64,000 bases of DNA from CAJXYS01 sp913063035 (GTDB taxonomy: Bacteria; Pseudomonadota; Alphaproteobacteria; Rhodobacterales; Rhodobacteraceae). Every line of letters begins with the position of its first letter. Positions within the stretch are counted from its first letter, which is position 1. The notes under the pieces are model-generated. The model searched no databases. It was not told the DNA's origin and saw only the letters and a program-made list of their open reading frames with translations. This document shows positions 42,566-51,219 of this stretch, one piece after another. The stretch covers positions 310,001-374,000 of the forward strand of contig NZ_JBOCEG010000004.1 in assembly GCF_050586465.1 (NCBI RefSeq). The letters are read 5' to 3'. The position numbers were made by a program, and so were the translations under genes.

Positions 42566-43750
42566 ATGCCGATCGAGAATGCGCCGTTCAGCGCTGCGGA
42601 GTACGAGCGTCGCCTGACCAAGGTCCGGGCGGCGATGGCGGAAAAGGATCTCGACCTGCTGTTTGTCGAGGATCCGTCGAACATGGCCTGGCTGACCGGC
42701 TATGACGGCTGGTCCTTCTACGTCCACCAGGGCGTGCTTGTCTTCCATGACGCCGACCCGATCTGGTGGGGCCGCCGGCAGGACGCGAACGGCGCCTATG
42801 TCACCGTCTGGATGGAGGACGATCGCGTCACCTGGTATGACGACCGCTACGTCCAGTCGACGGTCTGCCACCCGATGCAGGCCCTGGCCGGGATGATCCG
42901 AGACCTCGGCTACGGGGGCCGGCGCATCGGCGTCGAGATGGAGAACTATTATTTCTCGGCCAAGGCCTACCTGACGCTGCGCGAGGAACTGCCAGAGGCC
43001 GACCTCGTCGACGCCACCGCGCTGGTGAACTGGCAGCGCGGGGTGAAGTCCGCCGAAGAGATCGACTTCATGCGCCGCGCCGCCCGGATCACCGAGAAGA
43101 TGATCGACGGGGTCATGGACCGGGTGGAACCCGGCGTGTTCAAGAAGGACCTGGTGGCCGACATCTACCACGACGCGATCGAGGGCGTGGAAGGCGCCTG
43201 GGGTGACTACCCGGCCATCGTGCCGCTCTTGCCGAGCGGGCCCTATGCCGCCGCGCCGCACCTGACCTGGGACGGCGAGATCTTCGAGGAAGGCGCCGCC
43301 ACCTTCTTCGAGATTTCCGGCTGCTACCGCCGCTATCACGCCCCCTGCTGCCGCACGGTCTTTCTGGGCACGCCGCCGCCCTTCATGCTCGAGGCGTCCT
43401 CCGCGCTGCTGGAGGGACTCGAGGCCGGCCTCGAGGCCGCCCGGCCGGGCAACCGCGCCTGCGACGTGGCCGACGCGCTTGCCGCGCCGCTGGAACGCGC
43501 CGGGATCGACCGCGGCGCGCGATGCGGCTATCCCATCGGGATCAGCTACCCGCCGGACTGGGGCGAGCGGACGATCTCGCTGCGGCGCGAGGACGAGACC
43601 GTGTTCGAGCCGGGCATGACCTTCCATTTCATGCCGGGGCTCTGGATGGAAAACTGGGGGCTGGAAATCACCGAATCGATCCTCATCCGCGAGAGCGGCC
43701 CGGCCGAGACCTTCTGCAACCGCCCGCGGCAACTCTTCGTCAAGGAGTAG
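42566..43750 (+). CDS. doeA: Ectoine hydrolase DoeA (EutD), M24 peptidase fold
   Basis: A 394-residue creatinase-fold protein that opens the ectoine ring to N-acetyl-diaminobutyrate. DPSNMAWLTGYDGWSFYVHQ, ENYYFSAKAYLTLREELP, GDYPAIVPLLP, YPIGISYPPDWGERT and the C-terminal FMPGLW...LEITESI...PRQLFVKE are, as remembered, near-identical to Halomonas DoeA and Ruegeria EutD. The ATG at 42566 follows a purine-rich leader. The next gene begins 3 bp after its stop, so they are co-translated. Confidence 0.95.
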   Translation: MPIENAPFSAAEYERRLTKVRAAMAEKDLDLLFVEDPSNMAWLTGYDGWSFYVHQGVLVFHDADPIWWGRRQDANGAYVTVWMEDDRVTWYDDRYVQSTVCHPMQALAGMIRDLGYGGRRIGVEMENYYFSAKAYLTLREELPEADLVDATALVNWQRGVKSAEEIDFMRRAARITEKMIDGVMDRVEPGVFKKDLVADIYHDAIEGVEGAWGDYPAIVPLLPSGPYAAAPHLTWDGEIFEEGAATFFEISGCYRRYHAPCCRTVFLGTPPPFMLEASSALLEGLEAGLEAARPGNRACDVADALAAPLERAGIDRGARCGYPIGISYPPDWGERTISLRREDETVFEPGMTFHFMPGLWMENWGLEITESILIRESGPAETFCNRPRQLFVKE

Positions 43751-43753
43751 CCC

Positions 43754-44914
43754 ATGTCAGAGCTTGGCGACACCGTCGCGATCCTGCACGACCTGATCTC
43801 CTATCCCACGGTGTCGGCCTGGTCGAACCTGGAGATGATCGCCTACCTGGCCGAAAGGCTGGAACGCGCCGGGGCGCGGGTGGCGCTGATCCAGGACGAG
43901 AGCGGGCTCAAGGCCAATCTCTTCGCGACCCTCGGCCCCGAGACCGACGGCGGCATCGTCCTGTCGGGCCATACCGACGTCGTGCCGGTGGAGGATCAGG
44001 ACTGGTCCTCCGATCCTTTCGAGCTTTACGAGACCGACGGCTATCTCTACGGGCGCGGCACCTGCGACATGAAGGGCTTCATCGCCGCGGCGCTGGCGAT
44101 GGCACCGCATTTCGCCGAGCGTGGGCTCACCCGGCCGCTGCATTTCGCCTTCACCTATGACGAGGAGGTCGGCTGCATCGGCGCCCAGCAGCTCGTGCGC
44201 GAGCTGAAAGAGCGCGAGATCCGCCCCGAGATCGCGATCATCGGCGAGCCCACCAGCATGCAGATCGTCGAGGGGCACAAGGGCTGCCACGAATACACCA
44301 CCGAGTTCCGGGGTCTCGAGGGCCACGGCTCGTCGCCGGACCGGGGCGTGAACGCGGCCGAATACGCGGCGCGCTACGTGGCGCGGCTGCTCTACCTGCG
44401 CGAGGAACTCAAGGGCCGGGCGCCCGCCGACAGCCGGTTCGACCCGCCCTGGACCACGATCAACATCGGCAAGATCGCGGGCGGGGTGGCGCACAACGTC
44501 ATCCCGAGCCGCGCCGAGGTCGAATGGGAAATGCGGCCCGTCCAGACCTCGGACGCGTCCTTCGTGCTCAACGACCTGCAAGATTATTGTCGCGACGCGC
44601 TGCTGCCGGCGATGCAGGCGGTCGCGCCCGAGGCCGATATCGTCACCCATATCGTCGGAGAGGTCACCGGGCTCGAGCCCGCCGACGAGAACGCCGCGCG
44701 GGCGCTGGTCGCCGAACTCACCGGGGCGAACGGCGCCGATGTCGTGCCCTTCGGCACCGAGGCCGGGCTGTTCCAGCAGATGGGGATGTCGGCGGTGCTC
44801 TGCGGGCCGGGCTCGATCGAGCAGGCGCACAAGGCCGACGAATACGTCTCGTTCTCGCAGCTGGAGCTGTGCCTCGACATGCTCAAGAAACTGGGCGACC
44901 GCATCGCGGCCTGA
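43754..44914 (+). CDS. M20-family deacylase (ArgE/acetylornithine deacetylase-like)
   Basis: A 386-residue zinc amidohydrolase. All M20 metal ligands are visible: SGHTDVVPVED, GRGTCDMKGF, YDEEVGCIGAQ, IGEPTSMQ and the final QAHKADEYV. It resembles ArgE, which removes acetyl groups from N2-acetylornithine. It sits 3 bp behind doeA, in the place held by the unrelated EutE/DoeB deacetylase in Ruegeria. N-acetyl-diaminobutyrate, the DoeA product, is a chemically plausible substrate. Arginine biosynthesis is the alternative. The stop is 13 bp from the convergent FadR gene. Confidence 0.88.
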   Translation: MSELGDTVAILHDLISYPTVSAWSNLEMIAYLAERLERAGARVALIQDESGLKANLFATLGPETDGGIVLSGHTDVVPVEDQDWSSDPFELYETDGYLYGRGTCDMKGFIAAALAMAPHFAERGLTRPLHFAFTYDEEVGCIGAQQLVRELKEREIRPEIAIIGEPTSMQIVEGHKGCHEYTTEFRGLEGHGSSPDRGVNAAEYAARYVARLLYLREELKGRAPADSRFDPPWTTINIGKIAGGVAHNVIPSRAEVEWEMRPVQTSDASFVLNDLQDYCRDALLPAMQAVAPEADIVTHIVGEVTGLEPADENAARALVAELTGANGADVVPFGTEAGLFQQMGMSAVLCGPGSIEQAHKADEYVSFSQLELCLDMLKKLGDRIAA

Positions 44915-44927
44915 CCGCGCGGGGCGC

Positions 44928-45713
44928 TCAGAAACCCGGCGTCTCGGTGATGAAGCGGTTTTCCATCTCGGCTTCCTGGTGCTCCATCAGCCGCTGGGCC
45001 GTGGCCATGTGATCGGCCATCACCAGCCGCGCGCGGTCCGGGTCGCCCTGGCGCAGCGCGTCGATCAGTTCGGCCTGGTAGCGCTTGCCCATGGCCCAAA
45101 GCTCCGGGTTGGGCGGGTCGTAGAGCCGGCGGTAGACCGTCAGGTCGCTCAGCATGTTGGCCATGAAACGGATCAGGAACTGCAGCAGCGCGTTGCCCGA
45201 CATGCCCGCCAGCATCGCGTGGAAGCGCAGGGAGGCGACGTGCTGCGCGCGTTCCTCTTCGGCGCTGCGGGCGGGCTCGGCGTAGTCGCGGAAGTTCTCC
45301 TCGAGCGCCGCGATCTGTTCCTCGGTCAGCTCGCCGGCAAGCGAGGCCGCGAGTTCAGGTTCCAGCACGCGGCGCAGCTGGTAGATGTCCTTGATGGTCA
45401 GGTTCTTGAAATAGAAGTAGTTTCCCAGCAAGGCGCGCGCGCGCTCCTCGGACACCTCGTGGACGAAGCTGCCGCCGCCCGGGCCGGTGCGCGTCTTCAC
45501 GAGGCCCTGCGCCTCGAGGATGCGCATCGCCTCGCGAATGGTTCCCTTGGCCATGCCGAAACGCTCGATCAGCTCGGCCTCCCCGGGCAGGCGGTCACCG
45601 GGCATCAGCCCCTGTTCCACGACCCAGGACTTGATTTCCTCGGCCACGCGGGCCGGGCGGCTGAGCCGCGGGGCGCGGTCCTCAGGGATCGAGGGGGTGG
45701 TGGCAGGCGGCAA
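44928..45713 (-). CDS. FadR-subfamily GntR transcriptional regulator
   Basis: A 261-residue regulator: N-terminal winged HTH (GDRLPGEAELIERFGMAKGTIREAMRILEAQGLV) and a C-terminal all-helical FCD domain with possible metal/ligand residues (the region around YQLRRVLEPE, RFHAMLAG and MADHMA). The TTG start with AGAGGA upstream overlaps the end of the ATPase gene by 32 bp, making it the last gene of the transporter operon. It is the likely binder of the two TCATGA-centred palindromes at the operon head. Confidence 0.88.
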   Translation of the reverse strand: MPPATTPSIPEDRAPRLSRPARVAEEIKSWVVEQGLMPGDRLPGEAELIERFGMAKGTIREAMRILEAQGLVKTRTGPGGGSFVHEVSEERARALLGNYFYFKNLTIKDIYQLRRVLEPELAASLAGELTEEQIAALEENFRDYAEPARSAEEERAQHVASLRFHAMLAGMSGNALLQFLIRFMANMLSDLTVYRRLYDPPNPELWAMGKRYQAELIDALRQGDPDRARLVMADHMATAQRLMEHQEAEMENRFITETPGF

Positions 45714-46641
45714 GCTGGTCCTCTTCCATCGGTTTCAGTTCGGGCTCCACGCGCCGGCAGAGATCGCTGGCGCGCGGGCAGCGGGCGGCAAAGGCGCAAC
45801 CCGTCGGCGGGTTCAAGGGGTCGGGCAGTTCGGTATCCTTGCCCTCGGGCGCGCGCAGCGGCCGGCCCACCACCGGGGCGCTGTCGGCGAGAAGTCGTGT
45901 ATAGGGGTGTCGGGGCGCGTTGAAAATCCGTTTCGCGCTGCCGATCTCGACCACAGCGCCGAAATACATCACCGCCACGCGGTCGCTGACGGCCTCGACC
46001 ACGGCGAGATCGTGGCTGATAAAGAGATATGTCAGCCCGAACTCGGCCTTGAGGCGGGCCAGCAGGTTCAGCACCTGCGCCTGAACCGAGACGTCGAGGG
46101 CCGAGACGGGTTCGTCCAGCACCAGGATGCGCGGCGCCGCGGCCAGCGCGCGGGCGATGCCGATGCGCTGCGCCTGACCGCCCGAGAACTCGTGCGGATA
46201 GCGGTCGAGGAATTCCTCGCGCAGGTTCACGCTGTCGAAGATCTCGCTGATCCGGGCGGCGCGATCGGCCCGGTTCATGCCGTAGAGCCGGCGCAGCGGC
46301 GTTTCGATGATCTGGCGGACCGTCTTGCGCGGGTTGAGGCTGCTGATCGGGTCCTGGAAGACGTACTGGATCATTCGCCCGAAGGCGGCGGGGTCGGCGT
46401 TGTCGAATTGCTGGCCCTCGATCTCGATGGCGCCGGTCGAGGGCGGCTCCAGCCCGACCAGCATGCGGGCCAGGGTGGACTTGCCGCAGCCCGACTCGCC
46501 CACGACGCCCAGCGTCTCGCCCGTCTCGACCTCCAGGGTCACCGGGCGGACCGCCCGCACCAGCGCCCGCGGGGCGCCGATCAGCGGCTTGCCGACCGGG
46601 AAGGTCTTGGAAATCCGCTCGAGGCGCAGCGCGGCGGTCAT
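45682..46641 (-). CDS. Peptide/Opp-type ABC transporter ATP-binding protein (DppF/OppF-like)
   Basis: A 319-residue cytoplasmic ATPase: Walker A GESGCGKSTLARMLVG (about 52-67), signature FSGGQAQRIGIARAL, Walker B RILVLDEPVSALDVS, and the C-terminal oligopeptide-transporter extension PTGCAFAARCPRASDLCRRV with conserved cysteines. Overlaps the fused permease-ATPase gene by 4 bp at its start and the FadR gene at its end. Substrate: short peptides or amine-type compounds; not decidable from the ATPase. Confidence 0.93.
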   Translation of the reverse strand: MTAALRLERISKTFPVGKPLIGAPRALVRAVRPVTLEVETGETLGVVGESGCGKSTLARMLVGLEPPSTGAIEIEGQQFDNADPAAFGRMIQYVFQDPISSLNPRKTVRQIIETPLRRLYGMNRADRAARISEIFDSVNLREEFLDRYPHEFSGGQAQRIGIARALAAAPRILVLDEPVSALDVSVQAQVLNLLARLKAEFGLTYLFISHDLAVVEAVSDRVAVMYFGAVVEIGSAKRIFNAPRHPYTRLLADSAPVVGRPLRAPEGKDTELPDPLNPPTGCAFAARCPRASDLCRRVEPELKPMEEDQLAACHHPLDP

Positions 46642-48524
46642 GCGGTGTCCTCCTGGCTGGCGATGTCTTCCTCGGGGAAGCGGCAGCGCACCGCCCGCGC
46701 GCCGGACCGGGCCAGCGGCAGCGGTTCCTGCCCGCAGATCTCCCGGGCCTTGTCGCAGCGCGGCGCGAAATGGCAGCCGGCGGGTAGCCGGTCGACCGCC
46801 GGTGGCAGGCCGGGGATCGCGGCCAGTTCGCGCCGGCCCTGGCCAAGCTCGGGCACGCAGGCGATCAGGCGCTTGGTGTAGGGATGCGCGGGGGCCGCCA
46901 GAACCTCGGCCGTGGGACCTTCTTCGACGATGCGCCCGGCATACATCACCGCCACCCGGTCGCAGAGTTGCGCCACCACCCCGAAGTCATGCGTGATGAA
47001 CAGGATCGACAGCCCCCGCTCGCGCCGCAGGTCGTCGAGCAGCGCGAGGATCTGCGCCTGCACCGTGACGTCGAGCGCCGTCGTGGGCTCGTCGGCGATG
47101 ATCACCTCGGGATCGTTGGCCAGCGCCATGGCGATGCCCACGCGCTGGCGCATGCCGCCCGACAGCTCGTGCGGGTAGGCGTCGATCCGTCGCTCCGCGT
47201 TGGGAATGCGGACGGATTTCAGAAGCGCCACCGCGCGGGCGCGGGCCTCGGCCTTGCCGACGCGGTGATGCACCAGGATCGCCTCGGCCAGCTGGTCGCC
47301 GACCCGGTAGAGCGGATGCAGCGTCGCCAGGGGGTCCTGGAAGATATAGGCGACCTTGTCACCGCGCAGCCGGCGCAGATCGCGGTAGGGCGCGCCGATC
47401 AGGTCATGGCCGTCATGGAAGACCGCGCCCCCGGTGATCACGCCGGGCGGCGAGGCGACGAGCCCCATCACCGACAGCGCCGTCACCGACTTGCCGGAGC
47501 CGCTCTCGCCGATCACGCCCAGGCATTCGCCAGGCTGAACCGCCAGGCTCACCTCGTTCACGGCGCGGTAGACGCGCGGGCCGACATGGAACTGCGTCTC
47601 GAGCGCGCGGATATCGAGGACACCGTCGCCGGGTCCGTCCGGGACGTTGTCGCGGTCGACGATGGTCGCGGGACGTGGCCGCGTCAGCGCGCCCGAGCGC
47701 AGCCGCGGGTCGAGCGCGTCGCGCACCCCGTCGCCGAACAGGTTGATCGACATCACGATGACGAAGATCATCAGCCCCGGCACGACCGAGGTGTGCGGGT
47801 TGGTGATCAGCGCCGAGCGGGCCTCGCCCAGCATCGAGCCAAGATCCGCCTGCGGCGGCTGGCTGCCGAGCCCGAGGAAGGAGAGACCGGCCGTCTCGAG
47901 GATCATCCAGCCGATGGTGGTGGACATGGCGATGACGATCACGGGGACCACGTTGGGCAGGAGCTCCTGCGCCAGGATGCGTCCGTGGCCCATGCCGGCC
48001 AGCTTGGCGGCGTCGATGAACTCGCGCCCCGCGAGCCCGACGGTGACACCGCGGATGTTCCGCGCGAAGAACGGGATGTTGACCGCGGCGACCGCGATCA
48101 GGGCGTTCATCAGCCCCGGGCCGAGCGCGGCGACGATGGCCAGTGCCAGAAGGATGTAGGGAAAGGCCATCAGCATGTCGACGATGCGCATGATGATGTT
48201 GTCGGTGCGCCCGCCGAAATAGCCGGCCACGATGCCGATGGCCGAGCCGATCACCGCGGCGATGATCGCCGCCGCCGCGCCCACGGCGAGGCTGAGCCGC
48301 GTGCCCCACATCAGCCGCGAGAGCAGGTCGCGCCCCAGATGGTCGGTGCCCAGCAGGTGACCCTCGGAAAACGGCGGCAGGAACCGGTTGGCGGTGTTGG
48401 TCACGTCGGGCGGCTGCAGCGGCAGCAGCGGCGTGACCACCGCCAGCGCCACCACAAAGGACAACACGATGCCGCCCGCCGCGGCCATCCGGTTGCGGGC
48501 CAGGAGCTTGAGGAAGGCGATCAT
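46638..48524 (-). CDS. Fused DppC-type permease and DppD-type ATPase of an Opp/Dpp ABC transporter
   Basis: A 628-residue natural fusion. Residues 1-290 are the permease (LLGTDHLGRDLLSRLMWGTR, EAA loop AKLAGMGHGRILAQELLPN, LSFLGLGSQPPQADLG). Residues from about 310 are the ATPase (Walker A GESGSGKSV, signature LSGGMRQRVGIAMAL, Walker B VIIADEPTTALDV, peptide-transporter C-terminus CHFAPRCDKAREIC). Both parts read through one frame without a stop. ATG overlaps the end of the permease gene upstream by 4 bp. Such permease-ATPase fusions occur in some alphaproteobacteria. Confidence 0.92.
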   Translation of the reverse strand: MIAFLKLLARNRMAAAGGIVLSFVVALAVVTPLLPLQPPDVTNTANRFLPPFSEGHLLGTDHLGRDLLSRLMWGTRLSLAVGAAAAIIAAVIGSAIGIVAGYFGGRTDNIIMRIVDMLMAFPYILLALAIVAALGPGLMNALIAVAAVNIPFFARNIRGVTVGLAGREFIDAAKLAGMGHGRILAQELLPNVVPVIVIAMSTTIGWMILETAGLSFLGLGSQPPQADLGSMLGEARSALITNPHTSVVPGLMIFVIVMSINLFGDGVRDALDPRLRSGALTRPRPATIVDRDNVPDGPGDGVLDIRALETQFHVGPRVYRAVNEVSLAVQPGECLGVIGESGSGKSVTALSVMGLVASPPGVITGGAVFHDGHDLIGAPYRDLRRLRGDKVAYIFQDPLATLHPLYRVGDQLAEAILVHHRVGKAEARARAVALLKSVRIPNAERRIDAYPHELSGGMRQRVGIAMALANDPEVIIADEPTTALDVTVQAQILALLDDLRRERGLSILFITHDFGVVAQLCDRVAVMYAGRIVEEGPTAEVLAAPAHPYTKRLIACVPELGQGRRELAAIPGLPPAVDRLPAGCHFAPRCDKAREICGQEPLPLARSGARAVRCRFPEEDIASQEDTA

Positions 48525-49468
48525 GTCTTGATCCTCGGGTCCAGAAGGCTCTGGGCCACGTCGACCATGATGTTGAAGAAGACGTAGCAGGCCGCGACGA
48601 AGACCACGCCGCCCTGCACCAGCAGGATGTCGCGCTTGAGGATCGCGTCGACCAGCATGCGCCCGATGCCGGGCCACTGGAAGACGATCTCGATATAGAC
48701 GGATCCCGACAGCACGAAGCCCGCCTGGATGCCGAGCACCGGGATGATCGAGACCATCGCCGCGCGGAGCGCATGCGCCCAGATCACGCGGCGTTCCTGC
48801 ACGCCCTTGGCCCGCGCGGTGCGGATGAAGTCCTGGCGCAGAACCTCCAGCATGGCCGAACGCGAGAGCCGCGCGATCACGCCGGTGGCGACGACCGACA
48901 GCGCCAGCGCCGGCATGATCAGGTGCCGGATCAGGTCGGGCAGATCGCCGCCCCCGTAGATCGCGTACATGCCCGAGACCGGCAGCCAGCGCAGGTTCAC
49001 GGCGAAAAGCAGGATCATCATCATGCCGAGGAAGAAGGACGGCACCGAGATGCCGATCAGCACCGTGAAGGTGATCGCCTTGTCGGCCAGCCCGTATTGC
49101 CGCGCGGCCGAGATGACCCCGGCGAGGATGCCCATGAAGGCACAGAGCACGAAGCTCGTGCCCGCCAGGATCAGCGTGGCGTTGAAGCGTTCCAGGATCT
49201 CGTCGAGCACCGGGCGATTCAGGCTGAAGGAACGACCGAAATCGCCCTGGAGCATGTTGCCGAGCCAGATGAAGTACCGCTGCACCAGCGGCTTGTCGAG
49301 CCCGAGGTCGCGGTTCAGCTTCTCGACGTTTTCGGGCGTCGCGTAGGAGCCCAGGATCGCGGTCGCGGGATCGCCCGGGATCAGCGACATGATCAGGAAG
49401 ACGATCACCGTGATGCCCAGCAGGACCGGGATCGCCGAGACCAGTCGCTTGAGGATGTAGCCGCCCAT
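48521..49468 (-). CDS. DppB-type ABC transporter permease
   Basis: A 315-residue inner-membrane permease with about six helices. IPVLLGITVIVFLIMSLIPGDP is the standard start, and the EAA-type loop is RTARAKGVQERRVIWAHALR. It ends with the family's YVFFNIMVDVAQSLLDPRIK. Part of the binding protein-dppB-dppCD-dppF-fadR operon. Confidence 0.94.
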   Translation of the reverse strand: MGGYILKRLVSAIPVLLGITVIVFLIMSLIPGDPATAILGSYATPENVEKLNRDLGLDKPLVQRYFIWLGNMLQGDFGRSFSLNRPVLDEILERFNATLILAGTSFVLCAFMGILAGVISAARQYGLADKAITFTVLIGISVPSFFLGMMMILLFAVNLRWLPVSGMYAIYGGGDLPDLIRHLIMPALALSVVATGVIARLSRSAMLEVLRQDFIRTARAKGVQERRVIWAHALRAAMVSIIPVLGIQAGFVLSGSVYIEIVFQWPGIGRMLVDAILKRDILLVQGGVVFVAACYVFFNIMVDVAQSLLDPRIKT

Positions 49469-49490
49469 GACGCTCCGTTCCGCTTGGGGC

Positions 49491-49518
49491 GGTGCGGGCC
49501 GGCAGACCGGCCCGCACC
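49491..49518. other. Intercistronic stem-loop between binding-protein and permease genes
   Basis: A perfect 12-bp stem (GGTGCGGGCCGG and its complement, 49491-49502 and 49507-49518) closes a 4-base CAGA loop. No T-run follows on the minus strand, so it is not a terminator. Such hairpins after the binding-protein gene commonly protect that part of the mRNA and raise its expression relative to the permeases. Confidence 0.75.
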
Positions 49519-49537
49519 ATGTCGTGTTACGGGAGGA

Positions 49538-51115
49538 TCAGTTCTTCACGACATCCTTGAGCAGCAGGAAGAAGGACGGCTGCAGGGTGAAGCTCTCGAC
49601 CTGCGCGTTGGTCACCGCGTTCTGCTTCCAGTTCGCGACGAAGACCCAGGGCGCGTCCTCCTGCACGATCTCCTGCATTTCCTTGTAGAGCCGGGCGCGC
49701 TCGGCCTGGTCGGTGGCCACGCGGGCGGCTTCCAGCAGCTCGTCCACCTCGGGATTGGAATAGTAGCCCGAGTTGAACCCGCCCTGGTCCGGCCAGGCGT
49801 CGGTGCGCAGCGCCAGGAAGGGCAGCGTGTCCGGGTCGTTGGTCATCCACGCCATCTCGGCCATGTCGGCCTTGCCCTCGAGGCCCGGGTTCACCTCGCC
49901 GAGGAAGGTGTTCCACTCGTAGGTCTCGATGCTGACATCGAAGCCGACGGCGGCCAGATCGGCCTGGATCGCGGTGCCCATGGCCACCGGGTCCAGCATC
50001 CCCGAACCGCCCTCGGTGACGTAGAAGGTCAGCTCCGCGCCCTCGGCACCGGCCTCGGCGATCAGCTCGCGCGCCTTTTCCGGGTTGTAGGGATAGGGCT
50101 CCAGCGCGTCGTTATACGCCCAGGCAAAGGCCGGCGGCGTCGGCCCGGCGGCGACCTCGGCCGTGCCCTCGAGCACGTCGTTGACGATCGCCTCCTTGTT
50201 GATCGCGTAGTTGGCCGCCTGGCGGACGCGCTTGTCGGCGAAGGGGCCTTCCTTGGCGTTCAGGATCAGGAACCAGACATGCGGGCCGGCCTGTTCATGC
50301 ACGGTGAAGTCGCCGCCCTGGAACTCGCTGAGCGATGTCGGCGGCACCTCGACCATCAGGTCGATCCCGCCGGCCAGCATTTCGGCGGTGCGGGTGTTGG
50401 CGTCGGTGATCGGGCGGAAGACGACGGCTTCCGTGCCGGCCGTGCCGTCCCAGTAATCGTCGTTGCGCACGACCACGACCCGCTCGTTGGACCGCCATTC
50501 CTCGAAGACGAAGGGACCGGTGCCCGACGGGTTGCGGCCGAAATCGGCCCCGTGCTCCTGCACCGCCGCCGGCGAAACGATCAGCCCGGTCGGGTAGGCG
50601 AGGTTCGACAGGAACGGCGCGTAGGGCGCGTTCAGCGTGAAGCGCACGGTGGTCGCGTCCATGGCCTCGACCGACTCGACGGCCGAGAAGAAGAAGGCCA
50701 GCGGGAACGGACCGGTGTCGTGATAGGGATGATCCTCGTTCAGCATGCGCTCGAAGTTGAAGACCACGGCCTCGGCGTCGAAGGGCGTGCCGTCGTGGAA
50801 GGTGACGCCCGCGCGCAGGTCGAAGGTATAGACGGTGCCGTCCTCGCTGATCTCCCAGCCGGTCGCCAGCGCCGGCTCGACCTCGAGCGTGCCGTCCTTG
50901 TAGCGCACCAGCCCGTCATAGACATTCATCAGGATGCGGAAGTCGTTGACCGCCGTGACCGCGTGCGGGTCCAGCGATTTCGGTTCCGCGATCTGGCCGA
51001 CGACCAGCACGCCCGGCGGCGTCTGCGCCGCGCCGGGGCTGCCCGCCAGGCCCAGCGCCAGAACGGCGCCCGCCGCGGCGAAGAGCCCGCGGCGCGTCAA
51101 GGTGAGAAGTTTCAT
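49538..51115 (-). CDS. Peptide/nickel-type ABC transporter substrate-binding protein (family 5)
   Basis: A 525-residue periplasmic binding protein with signal peptide (RRGLFAAAGAVLALGLAGSPGAAQ, possibly Tat because of RR) and family 5 motifs: VGQIAEPKSLDPHAVTA, LATGWEISEDGTVYTFDLR, VRQAANYAINKEAI and YNPEKARELIAEAGA. It begins the transporter operon. The ATG at 51115 is used rather than an upstream ATG inside the operator palindrome. Proximity to ectoine genes makes ectoine, its acetylated derivatives or short peptides the candidate ligands. Confidence 0.93.
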   Translation of the reverse strand: MKLLTLTRRGLFAAAGAVLALGLAGSPGAAQTPPGVLVVGQIAEPKSLDPHAVTAVNDFRILMNVYDGLVRYKDGTLEVEPALATGWEISEDGTVYTFDLRAGVTFHDGTPFDAEAVVFNFERMLNEDHPYHDTGPFPLAFFFSAVESVEAMDATTVRFTLNAPYAPFLSNLAYPTGLIVSPAAVQEHGADFGRNPSGTGPFVFEEWRSNERVVVVRNDDYWDGTAGTEAVVFRPITDANTRTAEMLAGGIDLMVEVPPTSLSEFQGGDFTVHEQAGPHVWFLILNAKEGPFADKRVRQAANYAINKEAIVNDVLEGTAEVAAGPTPPAFAWAYNDALEPYPYNPEKARELIAEAGAEGAELTFYVTEGGSGMLDPVAMGTAIQADLAAVGFDVSIETYEWNTFLGEVNPGLEGKADMAEMAWMTNDPDTLPFLALRTDAWPDQGGFNSGYYSNPEVDELLEAARVATDQAERARLYKEMQEIVQEDAPWVFVANWKQNAVTNAQVESFTLQPSFFLLLKDVVKN

Positions 51116-51147
51116 TTTTCGATCCCCCTGTTGGATACGTGACTCGG

Positions 51148-51165
51148 AAATTATCATGATAATTT
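51148..51165. promoter_or_regulatory. Perfect 18-bp palindromic operator (site 1)
   Basis: AAATTATCATGATAATTT reads identically on both strands. It lies 33 bp upstream of the binding-protein ATG on the minus strand and 55 bp upstream of the DUF1028 gene. The DNA here is AT-rich compared with the flanks. It is the likely binding site of the FadR-type regulator encoded at the end of the operon. Confidence 0.7.
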
Positions 51166-51175
51166 GCGATTGGCA

Positions 51176-51193
51176 AAATTTTCATGATAAATA
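51176..51193. promoter_or_regulatory. Imperfect second copy of the palindrome (site 2)
   Basis: AAATTTTCATGATAAATA matches site 1 in 15 of 18 positions and is centred 28 bp from it. It lies 27 bp before the DUF1028 gene. Two spaced sites suggest control of both divergent units. Confidence 0.6.
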
Positions 51194-51219
51194 GGCCGCA
51201 GGCAAGACAGGATGTTGCG

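Noticed and set aside
49468..49520. Longer reading of the fused permease-ATPase through the dppB region
   Set aside because: The longer frame is out of phase with the real dppB product; the ATG at 48524 with a 4-bp overlap gives the family N-terminus.
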